From Microbacteriaceae bacterium (GTDB lineage Bacteria; Actinomycetota; Actinomycetes; Actinomycetales; Microbacteriaceae), in the NCBI GenBank assembly GCA_003852775.1, contig RDDZ01000009.1, positions 1 to 45,960 of the forward strand: a stretch of 45,960 nt of DNA. Direction: 5' to 3'. Positions 34,128 through 41,003 of this stretch are shown here, one piece after another; positions within the stretch are counted from its first letter, which is position 1; the number at the start of each line of letters is the position of its first letter. A program made the translations under genes and the position numbers. Below the pieces are notes generated by a model, which was not told the DNA's origin, did no database searches, and saw nothing but the letters and a program-made list of their open reading frames with translations.

Positions 34128-35513
34128 TCAGTGTGTCTCGTTCAGGATTATGGGGTCGTCCGTGCAGTAGCCGAGGAGGCAGATGAACCCGTCATTGGTG
34201 TCCTGATACATGGTGTTCCAGAACTCGCCCGAGCCGTTGTCCCAGCGGCCGTAGGCCTCATGGTGAGGTACGGGCTCGCGGTCGCCCACAACCTCGATCG
34301 TGCCGGAGCGGTAGAACCGGACGGTGATGTCGTAGGTGATCGCACCCAGGACGCAGAACGGGTTGCCGACCGAGTGCTGCCAGTGGGTCTGTGCGTATGA
34401 GCCGGACTTGTAGGTGTCGATGAAGTTGGAGTCCGCGAAGGTTGCGGTTTTCGTTTCGATCAAGCCGTAGCTCGAGTTGTAGAGCTTCGTCGACCCGATT
34501 CCGCCTTCCAGGATCACGTCGTAGGGCGCCGGGTTGTCCCAGTTGACGTTCACGAAGAGCATCGTCCGGTAGTGCGGTGACTCCCACGGCGCCGCGAAGG
34601 TCGGGAACGCCCACGAGCGGTTGTCGCCGCCGAAGAAGCGGCTCGTGTCGAACCACTGGCCACAGGTGAAAGCGACAAAGCCGTCCATCGGAACGTAGGC
34701 GTCCGCGATGAAGGTCTTGTAGGTGAACGCGGTCGTATAGGGCTGATAGGTCAGTGGAACGAACGTTCCGCCTCCGGTCAGCTCATCCGTTGCGGCGATT
34801 GTCTCGACCGGCATGGTCCGGCTTGAAACCGTTGAACCGTCCGCTGCGAGGCCGAGGAGCTCATATTCGTAGAGGACGCCGGCCTTGAGCCCGGCATCGG
34901 AGTATGAGCTGGCGGTCAGGTCTGCCAGCTTCTCGCCGTCACGGACGATCAGATACGAGGTGGCGCCCTCGATCGGCTCCCACGCGAACGACGCCGTGGT
35001 CGGGGTCACCGCGAAGGCGAAAGTCGGTTGCAGGAGCGCGGCGTCGAAGGCGAGCTCGTCGGCCGAGTATCCGCGCGAGAAGGTGACCGGGCCATCACCC
35101 GGCACGCTCTCGGGGAAGTATTCCTCCGGGATCTCATCGAGGGCGCTCAGCTCCTCGGCCAGGTTCGGGTCTGCCGCCCTTTCCTCCAGAAATGTGCTCG
35201 GCTCTACCGGCAGCGCGCTCTGAGCGAAGAGCACGAAGGGAATGCCCGAGGCGGTTCGCCCCTCGAAACGTTCCTCGCCGTCCCCGCCGCTTTGCGACGC
35301 AACTTCGAGCGGCTTTCCCGCGGCGTCGGTGGAGTCGGCGGGCGACTGGAGATTGAGGATGATCGGGTCGTCCGTGGCGCTCGAGGCCGACGCTGCCAGC
35401 GGCATGGCTGTTACAGCGAGTGTCACGGCGAGAATGCCCGTGAGCGCCCGGAGCGGCCTGCGGCTGATGCTTCGTAGGGAGAAGCGCGCAGCAGGGGTGT
35501 TTCCTTGGTTCAT
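34128..35513 (-). CDS. Secreted protein with fibronectin-III-like and DUF3238-like domains
   Basis: A 461-residue exported protein. A Sec signal peptide (RRPLRALTGILAVTLAVTAMP) ends at about ASA-43. A mixed linker follows, then a fibronectin type III-like domain near residues 185-260 (TTASFAWEPIEGATSYLIVR, YEYELLGLAADG). The C-terminal domain (about 275-440) contains YKTFIADAYVP, FFGGDNRSWAFP, HYRTMLFVNVNW, HSVGNPFCVLGAITYDITV and VPHHEAYGRW, which resembles DUF3238, a domain of unknown function. The octapeptide TDDPIILN occurs at residues 47-54 and again at 451-458, at both ends of the mature chain. ATG at 35513 was chosen because 34 upstream residues of open frame would block the signal. 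Codon use suggests acquisition. Confidence 0.75.
   Translation of the reverse strand: MNQGNTPAARFSLRSISRRPLRALTGILAVTLAVTAMPLAASASSATDDPIILNLQSPADSTDAAGKPLEVASQSGGDGEERFEGRTASGIPFVLFAQSALPVEPSTFLEERAADPNLAEELSALDEIPEEYFPESVPGDGPVTFSRGYSADELAFDAALLQPTFAFAVTPTTASFAWEPIEGATSYLIVRDGEKLADLTASSYSDAGLKAGVLYEYELLGLAADGSTVSSRTMPVETIAATDELTGGGTFVPLTYQPYTTAFTYKTFIADAYVPMDGFVAFTCGQWFDTSRFFGGDNRSWAFPTFAAPWESPHYRTMLFVNVNWDNPAPYDVILEGGIGSTKLYNSSYGLIETKTATFADSNFIDTYKSGSYAQTHWQHSVGNPFCVLGAITYDITVRFYRSGTIEVVGDREPVPHHEAYGRWDNGSGEFWNTMYQDTNDGFICLLGYCTDDPIILNETH
34141..34164. repeat. 24-bp imperfect direct repeat, copy A
   Basis: Matches copy B at 35353-35376 at 21 of 24 positions, same orientation. Encodes TDDPIILN at the C-terminus of the secreted protein. 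Confidence 0.8.
35353..35376. repeat. 24-bp imperfect direct repeat, copy B
   Basis: Partner of 34141-34164, 1.2 kb away. Encodes TDDPIILN at the start of the mature secreted protein, just after the predicted signal-peptide cleavage site. Confidence 0.8.
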
Positions 35514-35673
35514 CAGTGGTACCCAGCTTCCTGATCGCACTAGGCGACTCGGCTCTCGGGTACTGCGATGACGCCTAAGAGGGTCCCGAGGATTGTTCGG
35601 GACGGTTGATGCCAAGGTAGACCCAGCTGTCTAGTCCGGCAAGCGAATGGGGCCTCCCGGGTTTGCGCAGGGG

Positions 35674-35701
35674 ACAGGGGGCCCGCGTTACTGCCCCCTG
35701 T
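35674..35701. repeat. 9-bp perfect inverted repeat
   Basis: ACAGGGGGC, ten-base spacer, GCCCCCTGT. Lies 160 bases upstream of the secreted-protein gene. Unknown role. Confidence 0.6.
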
Positions 35702-35802
35702 GTGTGCGGCTTCCTGCACCCAGAGTTCCTTCTTGGGGCTAGTGCTTGTTGTCGCGGGTGCGGAAAATCCCTGGCCAGATGCCCATCGGGGAGCGTTACC
35801 CG

Positions 35803-35841
35803 AAACCACACTACGTGCAGGACTCGCACATAGTGTGGTTT
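35803..35841. repeat. 11-bp perfect inverted repeat at the right edge of the accessory segment
   Basis: AAACCACACTA / TAGTGTGGTTT with an inner GTGC / GCAC pair after one mismatch and a seven-base loop. It is AT-richer than the surroundings and is followed within two bases by AAGCTGACATAA and an imperfect dyad CTGACATAA-TCGCGC-TTATCAG (35846-35867). The arrangement recalls ends or crossover sites of mobile elements, but no recombinase gene is present. Confidence 0.6.
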
Positions 35842-35842
35842 T

Positions 35843-35854
35843 AAGCTGACATAA
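35843..35854. repeat. 12-bp direct repeat AAGCTGACATAA, copy 1
   Basis: Identical to 36178-36189, same orientation, 335 bases apart. Copy 1 is intergenic, next to the inverted repeat at 35803-35841. Confidence 0.6.
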
Positions 35855-36055
35855 TCGCGCTTATCAGTGAAACAGGAAGATGGAGACGCGGGGTGAGATG
35901 GCGGCAGCCGGTCGGCTCCTCGTGGAGTCCCCGCCTGCGGCGGGCGTTCCTCGTGCGTCCCGGTGCTCGCGGTACGTACAGCAGGACTGCGTGGGCGGCA
36001 TGCCTGTCATCGCGCCGCCGACCGGTCGTGTGTCGTCCGTGCGCGTCGGAGCTCG

Positions 36056-36778
36056 TCAGAAGCGTCGCGGCGCGGCCGGGTCGGCGGGCGGCTCGTAGGG
36101 TGCCGAGCGCGGCGCCTCGCCCTCGACGTGGAATGGGTTCCCCGCCGGTGACGGCGGCGGGGCCCATCCGGGCTGTGAAGCTGACATAAAGATGGGCTGC
36201 CCAGGCTGCGGTGTCGGCTGCGGCTGAACGGTGTTCTGCGGCGGCATCGCGTGCTGCGGATGCGGCGGTGTCGGCACCTGAACGCCGTTCTGCGGCGAGG
36301 CGGCCCGCGGCGCCCCCGCCGTGATGGCGCCTGCCGCGGCGGCGGACGCCTGCGCGGCCGGACGTGACTGGAACAGCGCCGCTGCAGCGGCGGCGGCGTT
36401 GCTCGGCTGGGGCTGCGGCTGTCGCGCGTCGGCGGTGACGGGCGGTAGCGAGGCGGCGTCCGGGACGTACGGCGGCTGCGGGTGCACCTCGCCGATGGGT
36501 GGCGTGAGCGCGCCGGCGGGAGCCGCTGCAGCCTGCTGCGCCTGTGCGGCGTGCGGAGCCGGCGCGCTGCTCGCGCCCTGCTCCCCCGCGGTCGAGGCGC
36601 CGCGCCGGGGCCCGACGGCCGCGGCATCCCGCTCACGGCGCTTCTCGTGCGCGGTGAGCGCGCTCAGCACGGCGGACCGGACCACGAGCCAGAGCAGGAG
36701 GAATCCCACCACGACCAGTCCGGCCGCGATGGCGAGCGAGGTGAGATCGCCGGTGGCGAAGAGCTCGGGCAGCTCCAT
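36056..36778 (-). CDS. Membrane-anchored Pro/Ala/Gln-rich protein
   Basis: A 240-residue protein with one N-terminal membrane segment (LTSLAIAAGLVVVGFLLLWLVV, residues about 12-33), a short basic helix (AHEKRRERDA) and then about 190 residues of Pro/Ala/Gln-rich low-complexity sequence (PHPQHAMPPQNTVQPQP). The tail should be disordered. Orientation of the anchor suggests it is cytosolic, since basic residues follow the segment. No family is recognised; similar proteins often scaffold cell-wall or division complexes, but nothing here shows that. The C-terminal 40 residues lie beyond the 12-bp direct repeat and could be a replaced end. Confidence 0.7.
   Translation of the reverse strand: MELPELFATGDLTSLAIAAGLVVVGFLLLWLVVRSAVLSALTAHEKRRERDAAAVGPRRGASTAGEQGASSAPAPHAAQAQQAAAAPAGALTPPIGEVHPQPPYVPDAASLPPVTADARQPQPQPSNAAAAAAALFQSRPAAQASAAAAGAITAGAPRAASPQNGVQVPTPPHPQHAMPPQNTVQPQPTPQPGQPIFMSASQPGWAPPPSPAGNPFHVEGEAPRSAPYEPPADPAAPRRF
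36178..36189. repeat. 12-bp direct repeat AAGCTGACATAA, copy 2
   Basis: Second copy, inside the 3' part of the Pro/Ala-rich membrane protein gene. Confidence 0.6.
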
Positions 36779-36815
36779 GCGTTACAGGGTGCGCCTCCGC
36801 ACCGACACGCACCAT

Positions 36816-36828
36816 CCCCGGTTCGGGG
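36816..36828 (-). terminator. Short hairpin after the Nudix gene
   Basis: CCCCG, loop GTT, CGGGG, 26 bases past the Nudix stop and before the next gene on the same strand. Weak, without a U tract. Confidence 0.35.
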
Positions 36829-36853
36829 CACGCGGCCGGTGCCGGATGCCGTC

Positions 36854-37318
36854 TCAGGCCGTGCAGGACGGCAACTCGCGGCGCACGAGCTCGATGAGCT
36901 GCGGCGGCTCGAACCGCGGACGCTCCGCGAGCAGCTCCGCCAGGCTCCACCAGCGATGAGCCAGCACGTCGACCTTCTCGTCGTCGGTCCAGCCCTCGGG
37001 CGACGGCTCGAAGGCGTCCGTCACGTGCACGAAGAACTCGGCGTGGCCGGTGTCGTGGTCGGCCGAGTCCCACTCGACGTCGTAGTCGTGCGACCACACG
37101 GGGCCTCGCAGGCTGTCGACGGAGAGTCCCGTCTCCTCGAGGAGCTCGCGGCGCGCCGCCTCCTCGAACGACTCCCCCGGGTCCACCCCTCCCCCGGGTG
37201 TCAGCCAACGCGCGACGCCCGACGAGTCCGGGGCGGTCGTGAGGAACAGCAGCACGCGGTCGTCGCGGTCGAAGAGCAGCACACGCGACACGAGGCGGTG
37301 CCGGTGCGCGCTCACCAC
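36854..37318 (-). CDS. Nudix hydrolase
   Basis: A 154-residue Nudix protein. The Nudix box is complete: GGGVDPGESFEEAARRELLE followed by ETGL, giving all metal-binding glutamates. The N-terminus VSAHRHRLVSRVLLFDRDDR and the acidic loop WDSADHDTGHAEFF are typical of small nucleotide or CoA-diphosphatase Nudix enzymes; the substrate cannot be assigned. GTG start at 37318 is followed by a second GTG. It lies 23 bases after the SDR gene on the same strand. Confidence 0.9.
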   Translation of the reverse strand: MVSAHRHRLVSRVLLFDRDDRVLLFLTTAPDSSGVARWLTPGGGVDPGESFEEAARRELLEETGLSVDSLRGPVWSHDYDVEWDSADHDTGHAEFFVHVTDAFEPSPEGWTDDEKVDVLAHRWWSLAELLAERPRFEPPQLIELVRRELPSCTA

Positions 37319-37341
37319 GGGAGGCTCCTGGGCCCGGATGC

Positions 37342-38109
37342 TCAGCCGCGGCCGGTGAAGTCGCTCACGTCGCCGACGTAGCGCGTGTGGTCGGCGGGGA
37401 TCTCCTCGACGGCGGCACGCGCGACCTCCGCGGCGAACTCGGCCACGTTGTAGAGCCTGCCGGCGGCCTCGCGACGCGACGCGATCGCGCCCGGGTTCAC
37501 CCGCTCGAGGAGCGTCGCCGTGATCGTGCCCTCGATCATGTCGCCCGAGACGACCACGAACGAGACGCCCGCGGCCTCGAGCTCGGGGATGCGGGCGCGC
37601 AGGGCGTCCTCGCCGGCGCGCTTGCTGCGCGCGACGGGCTCGTACTCCGGCATCGTCGGGACGGTCTCGATGAAGTGGGCCTGGTGGCTCGTGACGAACA
37701 CGACGCGCGAGCCGGCGCCGAGCAGCGGGAGCGCCGCGTCGAGCACGTTGACCTGCGCGTCGCGGTTGAGGCGCATGGCGTAGTCCTCGCCGAGGCCGGA
37801 CTCCATGCCCCCCGAGGCGTTGAGCACGAGGAGATCGAGGCCGCCCCAGCGCTCACGGACCTCGGCGAACATCGTCGCGACCGACGAGGGGTCGGTGAGG
37901 TCGGCGCCGATCGCGATCGCCTCGCCTCCGCGCTCCTCGATGCCCGCGACGACCTTGAGCGCGCGGGCCTCCTTGTTGCGGTAGTTGATGACGACCTTGG
38001 CGCCCGCGGCGGCCAGGTAGCCCGCCGTGTCGGCGCCGATGCCGCGGGAGGATCCGGTGATGAGCGCGCGGACACCGCGCAGCGAGTCAGGGGGGAGCAC
38101 GTCGTTCAC
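37342..38109 (-). CDS. Short-chain dehydrogenase/reductase with altered catalytic spacing
   Basis: A 255-residue SDR family oxidoreductase. The NAD(P)-binding motif is ITGSSRGIGADTAGYL (about residue 16), with IGADLTDPSS and LVLNASGGMES. The Ser of VFVTSHQAH fits the catalytic position. The usual YxxxK is not present: the region reads PEYEPVARSKRAGED, with Lys seven residues after Tyr. This occurs in an atypical SDR subgroup or may reflect reduced activity. GTG start; a TAGGGT hexamer (38118-38123) lies eight bases upstream. Divergent from the NfeD gene. Substrate unknown. Confidence 0.85.
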   Translation of the reverse strand: MNDVLPPDSLRGVRALITGSSRGIGADTAGYLAAAGAKVVINYRNKEARALKVVAGIEERGGEAIAIGADLTDPSSVATMFAEVRERWGGLDLLVLNASGGMESGLGEDYAMRLNRDAQVNVLDAALPLLGAGSRVVFVTSHQAHFIETVPTMPEYEPVARSKRAGEDALRARIPELEAAGVSFVVVSGDMIEGTITATLLERVNPGAIASRREAAGRLYNVAEFAAEVARAAVEEIPADHTRYVGDVSDFTGRG

Positions 38110-38207
38110 GATCCCCCACCCTAGCGACCGCCCCGGCGCGGTCCGGCATCTGACGGACCGGGCGGCGCGATGCTAGTTTCAGGAGACGACGTCGAAGGGA
38201 TGCCGCC

Positions 38208-38699
38208 GTGGAACCCGATGTGATCTCGAGCTGGGCGTGGGTCTTCTGGCTGGGCCTCATCCTCGTTTTCGTCATCATCGAGGTGAACACCCTGGAGTTC
38301 ACCTTCCTGATGCTCGCGCTGGGGTCCGTGGGCGGCCTCGTGGCGGGGCTCGTGGGCGCGCCGTGGTGGCTGCAGCTCATCATCGCCGCCGTGCTCGCCC
38401 TCCTGCTCGTGCTCTTCGTGCGACCACCGCTCCTGCACGCCCTGCGGAAGAACGCCGACCCCGCGCGGAGCAACGTCGACGCCCTGCTCGGGCTCGGCGG
38501 CACCGTGACGGTCGACTTCCGCTTCGGCGCGGGCCAGGTCAAGCTCGCCAACGGCGACGTCTGGACCGCGCGCGTCGCCGACGGGATCGCCCCAGGCGGC
38601 CTCGAGGAGGGCTCCCGAGTCGTCGTGACCGCGATCGAGGGGGCGACGGCCGTCGTCGTGCCCGCCACCGACCCCACGCCCGAGGAGGCGCCCCAGTGA
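38208..38699 (+). CDS. NfeD-like membrane protein
   Basis: A 163-residue protein with three membrane segments (FWLGLILVFVIIEVNTLEFT, FLMLALGSVGGLVAGLVG, WLQLIIAAVLALLLVLFV) and a C-terminal OB-fold domain (about residues 85-160, GGTVTVDFRFGAGQVKLANG). This is the short NfeD form without a protease domain. NfeD proteins act with SPFH/stomatin proteins in membrane microdomains, and such a partner follows immediately, overlapping by GTGA. GTG start at 38208 preceded by GAAGGGA. Confidence 0.88.
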   Translation: MEPDVISSWAWVFWLGLILVFVIIEVNTLEFTFLMLALGSVGGLVAGLVGAPWWLQLIIAAVLALLLVLFVRPPLLHALRKNADPARSNVDALLGLGGTVTVDFRFGAGQVKLANGDVWTARVADGIAPGGLEEGSRVVVTAIEGATAVVVPATDPTPEEAPQ

Positions 38700-39631
38700 A
38701 CGACCCCGAGATGGTGCCGACGATCATCACGATCGCGATCGTCGCGATCGTCGTCATCTTCGTGCTGACGATCCTGTTCAAGTCGATCCGCATCATCCCG
38801 CAGGCCTACGCGGGCGTCGTCGAGCGCCTCGGCCGCTATCACAAGACGCTCTCGCCGGGCCTCAACATCCTCGTGCCGATCATCGACCGGCTGCGCCCGC
38901 TCGTCGACATGCGCGAGCAGGTCGTCTCGTTCCCGCCGCAGCCCGTCATCACCGAGGACAACCTCGTCGTCTCGATCGACACGGTCGTCTACTTCCAGGT
39001 GACGGACGCGCGCGCCGCGACGTACGAGATCGCCAACTACCTCGGCGCCGTCGAGCAGCTCACGACGACGACGCTCCGCAACGTCGTCGGCGGACTCAAC
39101 CTCGAGGAGGCGCTCACCTCACGCGACAACATCAACGGTCAGCTGCGCGTCGTGCTCGACGAGGCGACCGGCAAGTGGGGCATCCGCGTGAGCCGCGTCG
39201 AGCTCAAGGCCATCGACCCGCCCGTCTCGATCCAGGACTCGATGGAGAAGCAGATGCGGGCCGAGCGCGACCGGCGCGCCGCGATCCTGACGGCCGAGGG
39301 CACCAAGCAGGCGGCGATCCTCAACGCCGAGGGCGAGCGGCAGGCCGCGATCCTGCGCGCGGAGGGTGACGCGAAGGCGGCCGTCCTGCGCGCCCAGGGC
39401 GAGGCGGAGGCGATCCAGACGGTCTTCCACGCGATCCACGCGGGCAACCCCGACTCGAAGCTGCTCGCGTACCAGTACCTCCAGACGCTCCCGAAGCTCG
39501 CCGACGGCGAGTCCAATAAGCTCTGGATCATCCCGAGCGAGCTCACCGAGGCCCTCAAGGGCATCGGCGAGGGCTTCTTCGCTCCGCGCGGTGCGGGCGC
39601 ACCCGGTTCGGATGCCGCGCCGCGCGCGTAA
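38696..39631 (+). CDS. SPFH/band 7 (stomatin-like, Qmc-type) membrane protein
   Basis: A 311-residue stomatin-like protein. One N-terminal membrane segment (IITIAIVAIVVIFVLTILF), the SPFH domain from IRIIPQAYAGVVERLGRYH to about residue 185, and a coiled-coil Ala/Glu-rich repeat (AAILTAEGTKQAAILNAEGE and following). Partner of the NfeD protein upstream; the pair probably organises membrane microdomains and protein quality control. GTG at 38696 overlaps the NfeD stop and is taken as the start. The C-terminus is Gly/Ala-rich. The next gene begins 20 bases before this stop. Confidence 0.93.
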   Translation: MNDPEMVPTIITIAIVAIVVIFVLTILFKSIRIIPQAYAGVVERLGRYHKTLSPGLNILVPIIDRLRPLVDMREQVVSFPPQPVITEDNLVVSIDTVVYFQVTDARAATYEIANYLGAVEQLTTTTLRNVVGGLNLEEALTSRDNINGQLRVVLDEATGKWGIRVSRVELKAIDPPVSIQDSMEKQMRAERDRRAAILTAEGTKQAAILNAEGERQAAILRAEGDAKAAVLRAQGEAEAIQTVFHAIHAGNPDSKLLAYQYLQTLPKLADGESNKLWIIPSELTEALKGIGEGFFAPRGAGAPGSDAAPRA

Positions 39632-40400
39632 GGGCGAGGACGCGGGGTACTTCTCCCCCGCTCCCCCGCGTGTGCTCGCGCACCGCGGGCTCGCCCTCGA
39701 CGCGCCCGAGAACACCCTCCTCGCCTTCCTGCACGCCGTGAACGCGGGCGCCACGCACGTCGAGACCGACGTCAACGGCTCGGCGGACGGCATCGCGATG
39801 ATCAGCCACGACGCCGACCTCAAGCGGATCGCCGGTCGCGACGTGCGCGTCAACCAGCTGACCGCGGCGGAGCTGCGTCGCGTGTCGCTCGGCGCCGGGC
39901 AGGGCTTCTGCTCGCTCGCCGAGGCGCTCGACGCCTTCCCCGACACGCGCTTCAACATCGACGTCAAGTCGGCGGATGCCGTGGCCGGCACGATCAAGGC
40001 CGTGCGCGACACGCGTGCGACCGACCGCGTGCTCATCGGATCGTTCTCGACCTCGCGCCGCCTCGCCGTCGTGAAGGAGCTCCCCGGTGTCGCGACGTCG
40101 ATCTCCGCGGGAGGCGCCCTCCCTGCGGCCCATGCGGCGCGGGTCGGTGCGGTGCGGTTCCTGAGACGCGTCCTCGCGGGCGTCGACGCCGTGCAACTGC
40201 CGCCGACGGTCGCCGGGGCGTCCATCGTCACGGAGCGCGCCATCCGGAGCTTCCACGCGTCCGGCGTCGAGGTGCACATCTGGACGGTCAACGATCCGGA
40301 GGAGATGCGACGCCTGCTCGACGTGGGCGTCGACGGCCTCGTCACCGACCGCGCGGACCTCGCGGTGCCGATCGTCGCCGAGCGCCGCGGGCGGCGCTGA
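39612..40400 (+). CDS. Glycerophosphodiester phosphodiesterase
   Basis: A 262-residue GDPD-family TIM-barrel enzyme that hydrolyses glycerophosphodiesters to glycerol 3-phosphate and an alcohol. Catalytic and metal residues are visible in LAHRGLALDAPENTLLAF (His-Arg and Glu-Asn), HVETDVNGSADGIAMISHDA (Glu, Asp and His) and NIDVKS, and the C-terminal HIWTVNDPEEMRRLLDVGVD is typical. No signal peptide, so cytosolic. ATG at 39612 overlaps the SPFH gene by 20 bases, indicating coupled expression with nfeD-SPFH and a role in membrane lipid turnover. Confidence 0.92.
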   Translation: MPRRARKGEDAGYFSPAPPRVLAHRGLALDAPENTLLAFLHAVNAGATHVETDVNGSADGIAMISHDADLKRIAGRDVRVNQLTAAELRRVSLGAGQGFCSLAEALDAFPDTRFNIDVKSADAVAGTIKAVRDTRATDRVLIGSFSTSRRLAVVKELPGVATSISAGGALPAAHAARVGAVRFLRRVLAGVDAVQLPPTVAGASIVTERAIRSFHASGVEVHIWTVNDPEEMRRLLDVGVDGLVTDRADLAVPIVAERRGRR

Positions 40401-40496
40401 TCCGCTCATCCGAGTAGGCCTCCCCCGCGTCCGTCCCCCGTCCGCTGCCAATGCGGGACAAGGTGCCTGGGAATGCTCTGTAAACGGCCTCGCGCG

Positions 40497-40523
40497 GGGA
40501 TGGGATCCGACACCGTAGACGTT
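40497..40523 (+). promoter_or_regulatory. SigR-like promoter candidate for rbpA
   Basis: GGGATG, 18 bases, GTT (40521-40523) resembles the SigR/SigH-class pattern GGGAAT-N18-GTT, and rbpA is known to be under SigR control in Streptomyces. A TAGAC just before GTT could be an alternative -10. Another GGGAAT at 40469-40474 has no GTT at the right distance. Confidence 0.3.
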
Positions 40524-40625
40524 GTACATCGGGCGGCTCGCGGTCCCACCGGACCGGGTCGTCCTGGCGCGTCCACGTGCGCGCACCCCATTCACCCCAC
40601 CACGGCGCACAGAGGAGGCCACACG

Positions 40626-41000
40626 ATGGCGGATCGCAGTCTGCGCGGGATGCGACTCGGAGCTCAGAGCATGCAGAGCGAAGAGGGAGTCGAGTTCTCG
40701 CCCCGGAAGAAGGCCGTCTATCGGACGGACGACGGAACGACCTTCGAGGTCGTCTTCGCAGCGGACGCGGAGGTGCCGGAGACCTGGGAGTCCCCGCGGA
40801 CGGGCCAGGAGGGCCGCCTCGTCGGAGATGACGGGCAGCTGGTCGAGAGCGAGGCCGCGGAGACCAAGGCGCCGCGCACCCACTGGGACATGCTGCTCGA
40901 GCGCCGCACGCGCGCCGAGCTCGAGGAGCTCCTCGAGGAGCGCCTCGCCTACCTGCGCGCCCGCCGCGGCGAGGCCGCGAAGAGCACCAAGAGCGCCTGA
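40626..41000 (+). CDS. rbpA: RNA polymerase-binding protein RbpA
   Basis: Actinobacterial RNA polymerase activator that stabilises the open complex with the principal sigma factors. The 124-residue sequence has the N-terminal tail MADRSLRGMRLGAQSMQSEE, the core KKAVYRTDDGTTFEVVFAAD and PETWESPRTG, and the C-terminal sigma-binding KAPRTHWDMLLERRTRAELE with ELLEERL. The cysteines that bind zinc in Streptomyces RbpA are absent, and the WLC of mycobacterial proteins is WES. ATG at 40626 has CAGAGGAGG upstream. The 225-base gap before it holds the promoter region. Confidence 0.95.
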   Translation: MADRSLRGMRLGAQSMQSEEGVEFSPRKKAVYRTDDGTTFEVVFAADAEVPETWESPRTGQEGRLVGDDGQLVESEAAETKAPRTHWDMLLERRTRAELEELLEERLAYLRARRGEAAKSTKSA

Positions 41001-41003
41001 CGC

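Larger units (their letters stand above)
35514..36055. other. Non-coding stretch upstream of the secreted-protein gene
   Basis: About 540 bases without a supportable gene. Perfect inverted repeats occur at 35583-35603 (GTCCCGA / TCGGGAC), 35674-35701 (ACAGGGGGC / GCCCCCTGT), 35803-35841 (11-bp stem) and 35930-35944 (CCCGCC / GGCGGG). It also carries one copy of a 12-bp direct repeat (35843-35854). The part after about 35860 returns to core-like base composition. No promoter for the secreted-protein gene could be fixed. Confidence 0.6.

Noticed and set aside
32935-35800. Four occurrences of G(T/C)GTTAC(T/C) in the accessory segment as a possible repeat family.
   Set aside because: A five-base core is expected about twice per strand at this length, so four copies are not informative.
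35841-36167. Open frames on both strands between the inverted repeat and the Pro-rich gene.
   Set aside because: Arg/Pro/Thr-rich with no conserved pattern and no ribosome binding site; treated as non-coding.
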